Origin: an uncultured Pseudomonas sp.
GTDB taxonomy: Bacteria; Pseudomonadota; Gammaproteobacteria; Pseudomonadales; Pseudomonadaceae
DNA: 7,673 nt
Direction of reading: 5' to 3'
Assembly (NCBI RefSeq): GCF_946885885.1
Contig: NZ_CAMPHN010000193.1
Coordinates: 1-7,673 of the forward strand
Shown piece after piece: positions 1-7,673 of this stretch. How positions within the stretch are numbered: the first letter of the stretch is position 1; every line of letters starts with the position of its first letter. The position numbers and the translations under genes were made by a program. The notes under the pieces were generated by a model. The model was not told where the DNA came from and did not search any database. It saw only the letters and a program-made list of their open reading frames with translations.

Positions 1-1201
1 GTGCCAGCCTCCGCTTGATATTGGCTTGAACGACGAAGTGGTCGATCAGCGGTGCGAACAGGTTGGCGAACAGAATCGCCAGCATCATGCCCTCCGGGAA
101 CGCCGGGTTGACCACGCGGATCAACACCACCATGACCCCGATCAAGGCACCGAAAATCCACTTGCCGGTATTGGTCATGGACGCCGATACCGGATCGGTG
201 GCCATAAAGAACATACCGAAGGCGAAACCACCGATGACCAGATGCCAGTACCAGGGCATGGCGAACATCGGGTTGGTGGTGGAGCCGAGCACATTGAACA
301 GCAGGCTGAGGCCGATCATGCCGAGCATCACGCCGGCGACGATGCGCCAGGAAGCGATCTTGGTGATCAACAACACCAGGCCGCCGATGGCGATCGCCAG
401 GGTGCTGGTTTCGCCGAGCGAGCCGTGAATGGTGCCGACGAATGCGTCCATCCAGGTGATGCCCTGGCCGATCACGCTCTCGATACCGCCGGAAGCGGCC
501 AGACTCAATGCGGTGGCGCCAGCGAAGCCGTCGACCGTGGTCCATACCGCATCGCCGGACATTTGCGCCGGGTACGCAAAGAACAGGAAGGCACGGCCGG
601 TCAGGGCCGGGTTGAGGAAGTTCTTGCCGGTACCACCGAATACTTCCTTACCGATCACCACGCCGAAGCTGATGCCCAGCGCCACCTGCCACAGGGGAAT
701 GCTCGGCGGCAGAATCAGGGCGAACAGCACCGACGTGACGAAGAAACCCTCGTTGACCTCATGCTTACGGATCGAAGCGAACAGCACTTCCCAAAAACCG
801 CCGACAATGAAGACCACTCCATATACCGGCAGGAACCAAGCAGCGCCCTGGACGAAGTTGTCCCAGAGGCTATTGGGGTCGAATCCGGCAAGAGAGCTGA
901 TCAGCGCGAAGTGCCAACCTTCCTGGTTAGCCAACAGCTCGGGGTTTTGCGCGAAAATCAGGTTGGCCTGATAGCCCGCGTTCCACATGCCGAAGAACAT
1001 CGCCGGGAACGTACAGACCCAGACGGTGATCATCATGCGCTTGAGGTCGATGCCGTCACGCACGTGAGCGGTGGTTTTGGTCACGCTGCCGGGGCGATAG
1101 AAGAAGGTGTCGACGGCCTCATAGAGGGCGTACCACTTCTCGTACTTGCCGCCCTTCTCGAAGTTGTGCTCGATTTTATCGAGGAATGCACGGATACCCA
1201 T
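1..1201 (-). CDS. nqrB: Na+-translocating NADH:quinone reductase subunit B (partial, 3' end cut)
   Basis: NqrB is the large polytopic membrane subunit of the Na+-NQR respiratory complex. In the family it carries a covalently bound FMN and takes part in quinone reduction and ion translocation in the inner membrane. The reading frame begins [18 protein letters not shown] and stays open to base 2, giving 400 residues against roughly 400-415 in the family, so only a few codons are missing beyond the left edge. Visible hallmarks are the [17 protein letters not shown] segment, the D-G-F-A-G-A-T flavin-attachment motif with Thr230 as expected FMN acceptor, many hydrophobic segments, and the C-terminal [15 protein letters not shown] segment (Asp387). 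The ATG lies 3 bases after the nqrA stop, and a strong AAGGAGG Shine-Dalgarno sits inside the nqrA 3' end, so the two genes are co-transcribed. nqrC-F are expected further left. The residue before Gly-Ala-Thr is Ala where Ser/Thr is usual. In P. aeruginosa this complex has been reported to pump protons rather than Na+; ion specificity cannot be read here. Confidence 0.96.
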   Translation of the reverse strand, partial: MGIRAFLDKIEHNFEKGGKYEKWYALYEAVDTFFYRPGSVTKTTAHVRDGIDLKRMMITVWVCTFPAMFFGMWNAGYQANLIFAQNPELLANQEGWHFALISSLAGFDPNSLWDNFVQGAAWFLPVYGVVFIVGGFWEVLFASIRKHEVNEGFFVTSVLFALILPPSIPLWQVALGISFGVVIGKEVFGGTGKNFLNPALTGRAFLFFAYPAQMSGDAVWTTVDGFAGATALSLAASGGIESVIGQGITWMDAFVGTIHGSLGETSTLAIAIGGLVLLITKIASWRIVAGVMLGMIGLSLLFNVLGSTTNPMFAMPWYWHLVIGGFAFGMFFMATDPVSASMTNTGKWIFGALIGVMVVLIRVVNPAFPEGMMLAILFANLFAPLIDHFVVQANIKRRLA

Positions 1202-1204
1202 GGA

Positions 1205-2648
<1,444 letters not shown>

Positions 2649-2674
2649 TCGAACGCGAGGAAAAAATCCGCTTG

Positions 2675-2703
2675 ATTATAAAGAGCACCCCTGCCACTGA
2701 CCA
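2675..2703 (-). promoter_or_regulatory. nqrA promoter: Sigma70-like promoter for nqrAB
   Basis: On the minus strand a perfect -10 box TATAAT (2680-2675) is preceded by a 17-base spacer and a -35 box TGGTCA (2703-2698), which matches TTGACA at 4 of 6 positions. Transcription would start near 2668, leaving a leader of about 125 nt before nqrA. Prediction by eye; the perfect -10 and optimal spacing make it the best candidate in this intergenic region. Confidence 0.6.
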
Positions 2704-2801
2704 CCCGAGCCCAGGCTTTTTTTGAGCTTTCTGCAACAGCGGGCAACATATGCCAGCTTGACCGATACCCCCTTCCAGGCGAAACAAGGACATTCGCCCT
2801 C

Positions 2802-2806
2802 AGGAG
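2802..2806 (+). promoter_or_regulatory. Ribosome-binding site of the chalcone-isomerase-like gene
   Basis: AGGAG lies 7 bases before the ATG at 2814, a strong and well-placed Shine-Dalgarno that fixes this start. I found no convincing rightward promoter between 2704 and 2800: TTGAGC (2722-2727) and TTGACC (2758-2763) resemble -35 boxes but neither has a good -10 at 16-18 bases. Confidence 0.7.
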
Positions 2807-2813
2807 TAGGATC

Positions 2814-3374
2814 ATGCGTCGAATACTGCTGTTTAGCGCGCTGCTATTGCTGAGCGAAACCCTGCTCGCCAACACCGGCGAGCGCTTGCGCGAGGCCGGT
2901 TTCAGCAGCGGATTCGAACTGAACCGAGAAGCGCTGGAGCGCAAGAACCAAAGCGTCCTGACCTACCTATGGGTCGACGTCTATGCCGCAGCCTTCTACG
3001 CCCCGCGCCAAGCCAGCCCGGGCGACGCCTTTGACGCCCCGCTAAGCCAGCGCCTGGAGCTCTACTACTTTCGCGATATCGACCGCGAAGACGTGGTCGA
3101 AGCCGCCTGGACGACTTTGAACAGGCAACACGACACCCGCACCCTCGAGCCGTTACGCGATGCGCTCGATGCCCTGCACGAAAACTTCCGCGACATCCGA
3201 GCCGGCGACCGCTATGCCCTGAACTTCAGCCCCAGCAGCGGCCTGACCCTGGAACGCAACGGCGAAATAGCCTTTGCCAGCCGAAATCCGCAATTGGCCA
3301 AGGTGTATTTAGGGATATGGCTGGCACCGAAAGGCCTCTCGGACGAGCTGCGCAGCCGCCTCTTGGAGCAATGA
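2814..3374 (+). CDS. Exported chalcone isomerase-like family protein
   Basis: A 186-residue protein with a Sec-type signal peptide: basic start MRR, hydrophobic run to about residue 18, likely cleavage after LLA19, so the mature protein starts near NTGERL and should be periplasmic. The mature part reads like the bacterial chalcone-isomerase-like family (Pfam Chalcone_3 type). It has a VDVYAAAFYAP strand, then LELYYFRDIDREDV, a GDRYALNFSPSSGL..NGE segment, and a C-terminal YLGIWLAPKGLSDELRSRLL. The family shares the fold of plant chalcone isomerase, but most bacterial members have no proven enzymatic activity, and flavonoid chemistry is not implied. The gene stands alone between divergent nqrA and convergent gap, and ends at a strong terminator. 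An acidic residue (Glu15) inside the signal-peptide core is slightly unusual. Family assignment is good; function is unknown. Confidence 0.85.
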   Translation: MRRILLFSALLLLSETLLANTGERLREAGFSSGFELNREALERKNQSVLTYLWVDVYAAAFYAPRQASPGDAFDAPLSQRLELYYFRDIDREDVVEAAWTTLNRQHDTRTLEPLRDALDALHENFRDIRAGDRYALNFSPSSGLTLERNGEIAFASRNPQLAKVYLGIWLAPKGLSDELRSRLLEQ

Positions 3375-3413
3375 GCCCATCGAACCGCACCGTAAAAACC
3401 AAGGGCGAGAAAC

Positions 3414-3443
3414 GAAAAACGGGAGCCGAAGCTCCCGTTTTTC
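3414..3443. terminator. Bidirectional Rho-independent terminator between the chalcone-isomerase-like gene and gap
   Basis: A perfect 13-base inverted repeat, GAAAAACGGGAGC (3414-3426) and GCTCCCGTTTTTC (3431-3443), encloses the 4-base loop CGAA. Read rightward it is a GC-rich stem followed by a T run, ending the gene at 2814-3374. Read leftward it is the same with a C(UUCG)G tetraloop, a very stable RNA loop, ending gap, whose stop codon lies 15 bases away. One element therefore serves both convergent genes. Confidence 0.93.
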
Positions 3444-3458
3444 AAGCGCTGCCGATAC

Positions 3459-4907
3459 TTAGCGTGGAAACGCCGGCGGGTTGACCCCGGCCATGTCTTC
3501 CATCACGCGCACCACCTGACAGCTGTAGCCGAACTCATTGTCGTACCACACGTACAGCACCACGCGGTTGTCGTTGGCGATGGTCGCCTCGGCGTCGACC
3601 ACACCGGCATGACGCGAGCCGACGAAGTCGGTGGAGACCACCTCCTGGGAACTGACGAAATCGATCTGCTTTTGCAGATCCGAATGCATGGCCATCTGGC
3701 GCAGGTATTCGTTGATCTCTTCGCGGGTGGTGGCCTTCTCCAGGTTCAGATTGAGAATGGCCATGGACACGTTCGGCGTCGGCACGCGAATGGCGTTGCC
3801 GGTCAGCTTGCCCTTGAGTACCGGCAAGGCCTTGGCGGCAGCGGTGGCGGCCCCGGTTTCGGTGATCACCATGTTCAACGCGGCACTGCGACCGCGACGA
3901 CTGCCCTTGTGGAAGTTGTCGATCAAGTTCTGGTCGTTGGTGTACGAGTGAACGGTTTCGACGTGGCCGTTAACGATGCCGTACTGATCGTTGACCGCCT
4001 TGAGCACCGGCACGATGGCGTTGGTGGTGCAAGACGCCGCGGAAATGATCTTGTCTTCCGGGCTGATCTCGCCATGATTGATGCCGTGCACGATATTTTT
4101 CAGCGCCCCCTTACCCGGCGCGGTGAGCACGACGCGGTCGATGCCCGGGCACGCCAGGTGCTGGCCCAAACCTTCGGCATCGCGCCATACCCCGGTATTG
4201 TCGACCAGCAGGGCGTTCTTGATGCCGTACTGGGTGTAATCCACCTCGGTCGGCGACTTGGCGTAGATGATCTGGATCAGGTTGCCGTTGGCAGTGAGGG
4301 TATTGTTTTCCTCATCGATGGTGATGGTGCCGTTGAACTTGCCATGCACCGAATCGCGGCGCAGCAGACTGGCACGCTTGACCAGATCGTTGCTCGCGCC
4401 CTTGCGCACGACGATGGCGCGCAAACGCAGTCCATCGCCGCCGCCGGTTTTCTCGATCAGGATACGCGCCAGCAGACGACCGATACGACCGAAACCGTAG
4501 AGCACGACATCGGTACCCTCGCGGCCCGCGCTGTTTTGTGCCCCCGCCACCTCGACCAACTCGTCCTTGACGAATTGCTCGATACTGCGGCCCTCGCCCT
4601 CGGCCTTGAATTTGCCGACCATCTTGCCCAGATCCACCGAAGCGGCGCCCAACTTGAGCTCGCTCATGGTCTTGAGAATGGGGAAGGTGTCATGCACCGA
4701 CAGCTCTTTGTCGTCAGCCAGGCGATGGCGGGCGAAACGGTGAGCTTTGAGAATGTCGATCACCGAGCGGTTGATCAGACCACGGCCGTAGATCGAGGTG
4801 ACCACGTTGTTATTACGGTAGAGCTGGCCAATCATCGGAATCATCGCTTCCGCAAGGGCTTCTCGATCGATCCACTCACCAAGACACTGGTCGGGCTTCT
4901 GAGTCAC
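3459..4907 (-). CDS. gap: Glyceraldehyde-3-phosphate dehydrogenase, long form with N-terminal extension
   Basis: Cytosolic enzyme interconverting glyceraldehyde-3-phosphate and 1,3-bisphosphoglycerate with NAD(P). From the GTG at 4907 it is 482 residues, about 150 longer than ordinary GAPDH (about 330). Residues 1 to about 130 form an extension (MTQKPDQCLGEWIDREALAE...) seen in Pseudomonas-type long GAPDHs; its role is unknown to me. The Rossmann fold starts at LYGFGRIGR (138-144 for GFGRIGR). The catalytic Cys293 is in ASCTTN, the matching His320 in VHSYTNDQ, and WYDNEFGYS is at 454-462, so it should be active. The second strand ends AIVVRKG instead of with the acidic residue typical of strict NAD enzymes, hinting at NADP or dual use. 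I chose GTG because GGAAGG lies 8 bases upstream; an ATG at 4925 (MWKVLP..., 488 residues) has no Shine-Dalgarno. It ends at a shared terminator with the convergent gene. Confidence 0.94.
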   Translation of the reverse strand: MTQKPDQCLGEWIDREALAEAMIPMIGQLYRNNNVVTSIYGRGLINRSVIDILKAHRFARHRLADDKELSVHDTFPILKTMSELKLGAASVDLGKMVGKFKAEGEGRSIEQFVKDELVEVAGAQNSAGREGTDVVLYGFGRIGRLLARILIEKTGGGDGLRLRAIVVRKGASNDLVKRASLLRRDSVHGKFNGTITIDEENNTLTANGNLIQIIYAKSPTEVDYTQYGIKNALLVDNTGVWRDAEGLGQHLACPGIDRVVLTAPGKGALKNIVHGINHGEISPEDKIISAASCTTNAIVPVLKAVNDQYGIVNGHVETVHSYTNDQNLIDNFHKGSRRGRSAALNMVITETGAATAAAKALPVLKGKLTGNAIRVPTPNVSMAILNLNLEKATTREEINEYLRQMAMHSDLQKQIDFVSSQEVVSTDFVGSRHAGVVDAEATIANDNRVVLYVWYDNEFGYSCQVVRVMEDMAGVNPPAFPR

Positions 4908-4915
4908 GGGCAGTA

Positions 4916-4921
4916 CCTTCC
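4916..4921 (-). promoter_or_regulatory. Ribosome-binding site deciding the gap start
   Basis: GGAAGG on the minus strand (4921-4916) sits 8 bases before the GTG at 4907. The upstream in-frame ATG at 4925 is preceded by TTTTTAAGCCCCTAC, with no Shine-Dalgarno, and would overlap this site. It therefore favours GTG initiation. Confidence 0.6.
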
Positions 4922-4949
4922 ACATGTAGGGGCTTAAAAAGGGGGCTAC

Positions 4950-4978
4950 ATTATGCCGACGCGGGCTATCGGCGGCAA
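4950..4978 (-). promoter_or_regulatory. gap promoter: Sigma70-like promoter for gap
   Basis: On the minus strand, TTGCCG (4978-4973) and CATAAT (4955-4950) are separated by 17 bases, matching the -35 at 4 of 6 and the -10 at 5 of 6 positions. The start point would fall near 4943, about 35 nt before the GTG start but only about 18 nt before the ATG at 4925. By-eye prediction. Confidence 0.5.
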
Positions 4979-4996
4979 TCTGCAACGGACGAAACA

Positions 4997-5026
4997 CTGA
5001 CAGCACCCGGCGCGGATAGTTACAAT
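4997..5026 (+). promoter_or_regulatory. mfd promoter: Sigma70-like promoter for mfd
   Basis: CTGACA (4997-5002) and TACAAT (5021-5026), each 5 of 6 to consensus, are separated by 18 bases. Transcription would start near 5033, about 26 nt before the mfd GTG. It is back to back with the gap promoter; the two -35 boxes are 18 bases apart. By-eye prediction. Confidence 0.55.
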
Positions 5027-5058
5027 CGCCAGCCCTGTCGTATGACCGTGAGCTACCC

Positions 5059-7673
5059 GTGCCCGTAACCCCCGAGTCCATATTGCACCTACCGTCCCTG
5101 CCGGCCAGCGCGGGCAAACAACACTGGGGCAACCTGCCCGGCGCCGCGCTGAGCCTGGCGATCGCCGAGGCCGCCAGTACCGCCCGCCGCTTCACCCTGT
5201 TGCTGACCGCCGACAGCCAGAGCGCCGAGCGCCTGGAACAGGAGCTGCGGTTTTTCGCGCCCGAACTACCGGTGCTGCACTTCCCCGATTGGGAAACCCT
5301 GCCCTACGACCTGTTCTCGCCGCACCAGGACATCATTTCCCAGCGCATCGCCGCACTCTATCGCCTGCCCGAACTGAAACACGGCGTTCTGGTAGTACCG
5401 ATCACCACCGCCCTACACCGCCTGGCGCCGACGCGCTTCCTGCTCGGCAGCAGCCTGGTGCTGGATGTCGGGCAGAAGCTCGATGTCGAGCAGATGCGCA
5501 CGCGCCTGGAAGCCTCGGGCTACCGCTGCGTCGACACCGTGTACGAGCATGGCGAGTTCGCTGTACGCGGCGCGCTGATCGACCTGTTCCCGATGGGCAG
5601 CAAGCAGCCGCTGCGAATCGACCTGTTCGACGACGAAATCGAGACTCTGCGCACTTTCGACCCGGAAACCCAGCGCTCGATCGACAAGGTCGATTCGATC
5701 AAGCTGCTGCCGGCGCGCGAATTCCCCCTGGAGAAAAAGGCCATCACTGATTTTCGCGGGCGCTTCCGCGAGCGTTTCGATGTGGATTTCCGCCGCTGCC
5801 CGATCTATCAGGACCTATCCACCGGCATCACTCCGGCCGGCATCGAGTACTACATCCCGCTGTTCTTCGAAGAAACCGCGACCCTGTTCGACTACCTGCC
5901 GCAAGACACCCAGGTGTTTTCCCTGCCCGGCGTGGAAAAAGCCGCCGAGCAGTTCTGGAACGATGCACGCAACCGTTACGAAGAGCGCCGCGTCGACCCC
6001 GAACGCCCGCTGCTGCCGCCGGCGGATATCTTCCTGCCGGTGGAAGATTGCTTCGCCCGCCTGAAAGACTGGCCGCGGGTGGTGGTCAGCCAGGACGACA
6101 TCGAACCGGGCGTCGGCCGCCAGCGCTTCAGCGCCCGCCCGCTGCCGGACCTCGCGATCGAAGCCAAAGCCACTGAGCCACTGGCCGCGCTGCGCCGCTT
6201 TATCGAGGAGTATCCGGGCCGGGTGCTATTCTGCGCCGAATCCGCCGGTCGCCGCGAGGTGCTGCTCGAACTGCTCGCCCGCCTCAAGCTCAAGCCAGTG
6301 GAAGTCGGCGGTTGGCCGGAATTCGCCAGCGGCAAGGAACGCCTGGGCATCTGCATCGCCCCGCTCGACGAGGGCCTGCTGCTCGACGACCTGGCCCTGA
6401 TCGCCGAAAGCCCGCTGTTCGGCCAACGGGTGATGCAGCGTCGTCGCCGGGAAAAATCCCGCGACGGCGGCGACAATGTGATCAAGAACCTCGCCGAATT
6501 GCGCGAAGGCGCGCCGGTGGTACATATCGATCATGGCGTTGGCCGCTACCTGGGCCTCATCACCCTGGAGATCGACGGCCAGGCCGCCGAATTCCTCGCC
6601 CTGATGTACGCCGAAGACGCCAAGCTCTACGTGCCCGTGGCCAGCCTGCACCTGATCGCCCGCTATACCGGCAGCGACGATGCCCTGGCGCCGCTGCACC
6701 GTCTCGGTTCGGAAACCTGGCAGAAAGCCAAGCGCAAGGCCGCCGAACAGGTGCGCGATGTCGCCGCCGAATTGCTCGACATCTATGCCCGCCGCGCCGC
6801 CCGCGAAGGCTATGCCTTTGCCGACCCCAAGGCCGATTACGCGACCTTCAGCGCCGGCTTCCCTTTCGAGGAAACCCCCGACCAGCAGGCCGCCATCGAA
6901 GCGGTGCGCGACGACATGTTGGCGGCCAAGCCGATGGATCGCCTGATCTGCGGCGACGTTGGCTTCGGCAAAACTGAAGTGGCCATGCGCGCCGCCTTTA
7001 TCGCCGTGCATGGCGGCAAGCAGGTTGCGGTCCTGGTGCCCACCACCCTGCTCGCCCAGCAACACTACAACAGCTTCCGCGATCGCTTCGCCGACTGGCC
7101 GGTGAAAGTCGAGGTGATGAGCCGCTTCAAGAGCGCCAAGGAAGTCAGCGAGGCCATGCAGCAATTGGCCGAGGGCAAGGTCGATATCGTCATCGGCACC
7201 CACAAACTGCTGCAGGGCGACGTCAAATTCAACAACCTGGGCCTGGTGATCATCGACGAAGAGCACCGCTTCGGCGTACGGCAGAAGGAACAGTTGAAAG
7301 CCCTGCGCAGCGAAGTCGACATTCTCACCCTGACCGCCACGCCGATTCCACGTACCCTGAACATGGCCGTGTCGGGCATGCGCGACCTGTCGATCATCGC
7401 CACGCCGCCGGCGCGGCGCCTGTCGGTGCGCACCTTCGTCATGGAGCAGAACAACCCGACGATCAAGGAGGCGCTGCTGCGCGAGCTGCTGCGCGGCGGT
7501 CAGGTCTATTACCTGCACAACGATGTGAAAACCATCGAAAAATGCGCCGCCGACCTGGCCGAACTGGTCCCCGAAGCGCGCATCGGCGTCGGCCACGGGC
7601 AGATGCGCGAGCGCGAACTGGAACAGGTGATGGGCGACTTCTATCACAAGCGCTTCAATGTGCTGATCGCCTC
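5059..7673 (+). CDS. mfd: Transcription-repair coupling factor Mfd (partial, 3' end cut)
   Basis: Mfd is a cytosolic ATP-dependent DNA translocase. It pushes stalled RNA polymerase off template-strand lesions and recruits UvrA for nucleotide excision repair. The frame is open from the GTG at 5059 to the right edge: 871 residues of about 1150, so the end of the second helicase lobe and the C-terminal domain are outside. In order: UvrB-like N-terminal module with DWETLPYD (77-84) and HGEFAVRGALIDLFP; the RNA polymerase-interacting region starting near VVHIDHGVGRYLG (488-500); then the RecG-like motor with Walker A GDVGFGKT (632-639), DEEH box (733-736) and TATPIPRTL (759-767). All motor motifs seen are intact. 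The start is GTG, since an in-frame TAG at 5017 limits the extension and MPVTPESILHLPSLPASAGK fits the family N-terminus. The ribosome site is weak (GTGAG, 6 bases before). Divergent from gap, apparently with its own promoter. Confidence 0.97.
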   Translation, partial: MPVTPESILHLPSLPASAGKQHWGNLPGAALSLAIAEAASTARRFTLLLTADSQSAERLEQELRFFAPELPVLHFPDWETLPYDLFSPHQDIISQRIAALYRLPELKHGVLVVPITTALHRLAPTRFLLGSSLVLDVGQKLDVEQMRTRLEASGYRCVDTVYEHGEFAVRGALIDLFPMGSKQPLRIDLFDDEIETLRTFDPETQRSIDKVDSIKLLPAREFPLEKKAITDFRGRFRERFDVDFRRCPIYQDLSTGITPAGIEYYIPLFFEETATLFDYLPQDTQVFSLPGVEKAAEQFWNDARNRYEERRVDPERPLLPPADIFLPVEDCFARLKDWPRVVVSQDDIEPGVGRQRFSARPLPDLAIEAKATEPLAALRRFIEEYPGRVLFCAESAGRREVLLELLARLKLKPVEVGGWPEFASGKERLGICIAPLDEGLLLDDLALIAESPLFGQRVMQRRRREKSRDGGDNVIKNLAELREGAPVVHIDHGVGRYLGLITLEIDGQAAEFLALMYAEDAKLYVPVASLHLIARYTGSDDALAPLHRLGSETWQKAKRKAAEQVRDVAAELLDIYARRAAREGYAFADPKADYATFSAGFPFEETPDQQAAIEAVRDDMLAAKPMDRLICGDVGFGKTEVAMRAAFIAVHGGKQVAVLVPTTLLAQQHYNSFRDRFADWPVKVEVMSRFKSAKEVSEAMQQLAEGKVDIVIGTHKLLQGDVKFNNLGLVIIDEEHRFGVRQKEQLKALRSEVDILTLTATPIPRTLNMAVSGMRDLSIIATPPARRLSVRTFVMEQNNPTIKEALLRELLRGGQVYYLHNDVKTIEKCAADLAELVPEARIGVGHGQMRERELEQVMGDFYHKRFNVLIA

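Noticed and set aside
2706..2724. GAGCCCAGGC followed by a T run, resembling a rightward terminator
   Set aside because: The stem is only 3-4 pairs with a very tight loop, and no rightward gene precedes it.
3609..4937. A 442-codon plus-strand open frame antisense to gap
   Set aside because: Again in exact codon register with gap and explained by the same rare codons. No recognisable domain or start signal.
4908..5195. A longer N-terminus for gap reaching back to an ATG at 5195
   Set aside because: The extra 96 residues overlap the mfd coding start and both promoters, and are unlike the family N-terminus.
6226..7647. A 473-codon minus-strand open frame antisense to mfd
   Set aside because: In codon register with mfd, low-complexity composition, while mfd itself has every expected motif.

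Overview
The window looks like core chromosome of a gammaproteobacterium close to Pseudomonas. The reasons are high-GC codon usage, protein sequences that read like Pseudomonas NqrA, NqrB, long GAPDH and Mfd, and a gene order (nqrB-nqrA, spacer gene, gap, mfd) that matches what I recall of Pseudomonas. I see no mobile element, CRISPR array, rRNA or tRNA.

Left part (1-2703): the start of a leftward nqr operon. nqrA (2542-1205) is followed after 3 bases by nqrB, which runs off the left edge with only a few codons missing. They encode two subunits of the membrane NADH:quinone oxidoreductase (Na+-NQR type). A sigma70-like promoter with a perfect TATAAT lies about 125 bases upstream. The resulting leader contains a hairpin whose loop is complementary to the nqrA ribosome-binding region, the most interesting unexplained structure here.

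Middle (2814-3443): one rightward gene for a small exported protein of the bacterial chalcone-isomerase-like family. It ends at a perfect bidirectional hairpin terminator that also serves the convergent gap gene.

Right part (3459-7673): gap (leftward), a long-form glyceraldehyde-3-phosphate dehydrogenase with an extra N-terminal region of about 130 residues, and mfd (rightward, cut by the right edge), the transcription-repair coupling factor. They are divergent, with back-to-back promoters whose -35 boxes are only 18 bases apart.

Functionally these are respiration (nqr), triose-phosphate metabolism (gap), DNA repair (mfd) and an uncharacterised periplasmic protein. Only nqrA-nqrB form a visible operon. 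I see no defence system or novel multi-gene system. Long antisense open frames across nqr, gap and mfd are explained by codon usage. The points worth a second look are the nqrA leader, the altered flavinylation motif of NqrB, the cofactor pocket of GAPDH and the chalcone-isomerase-like gene.
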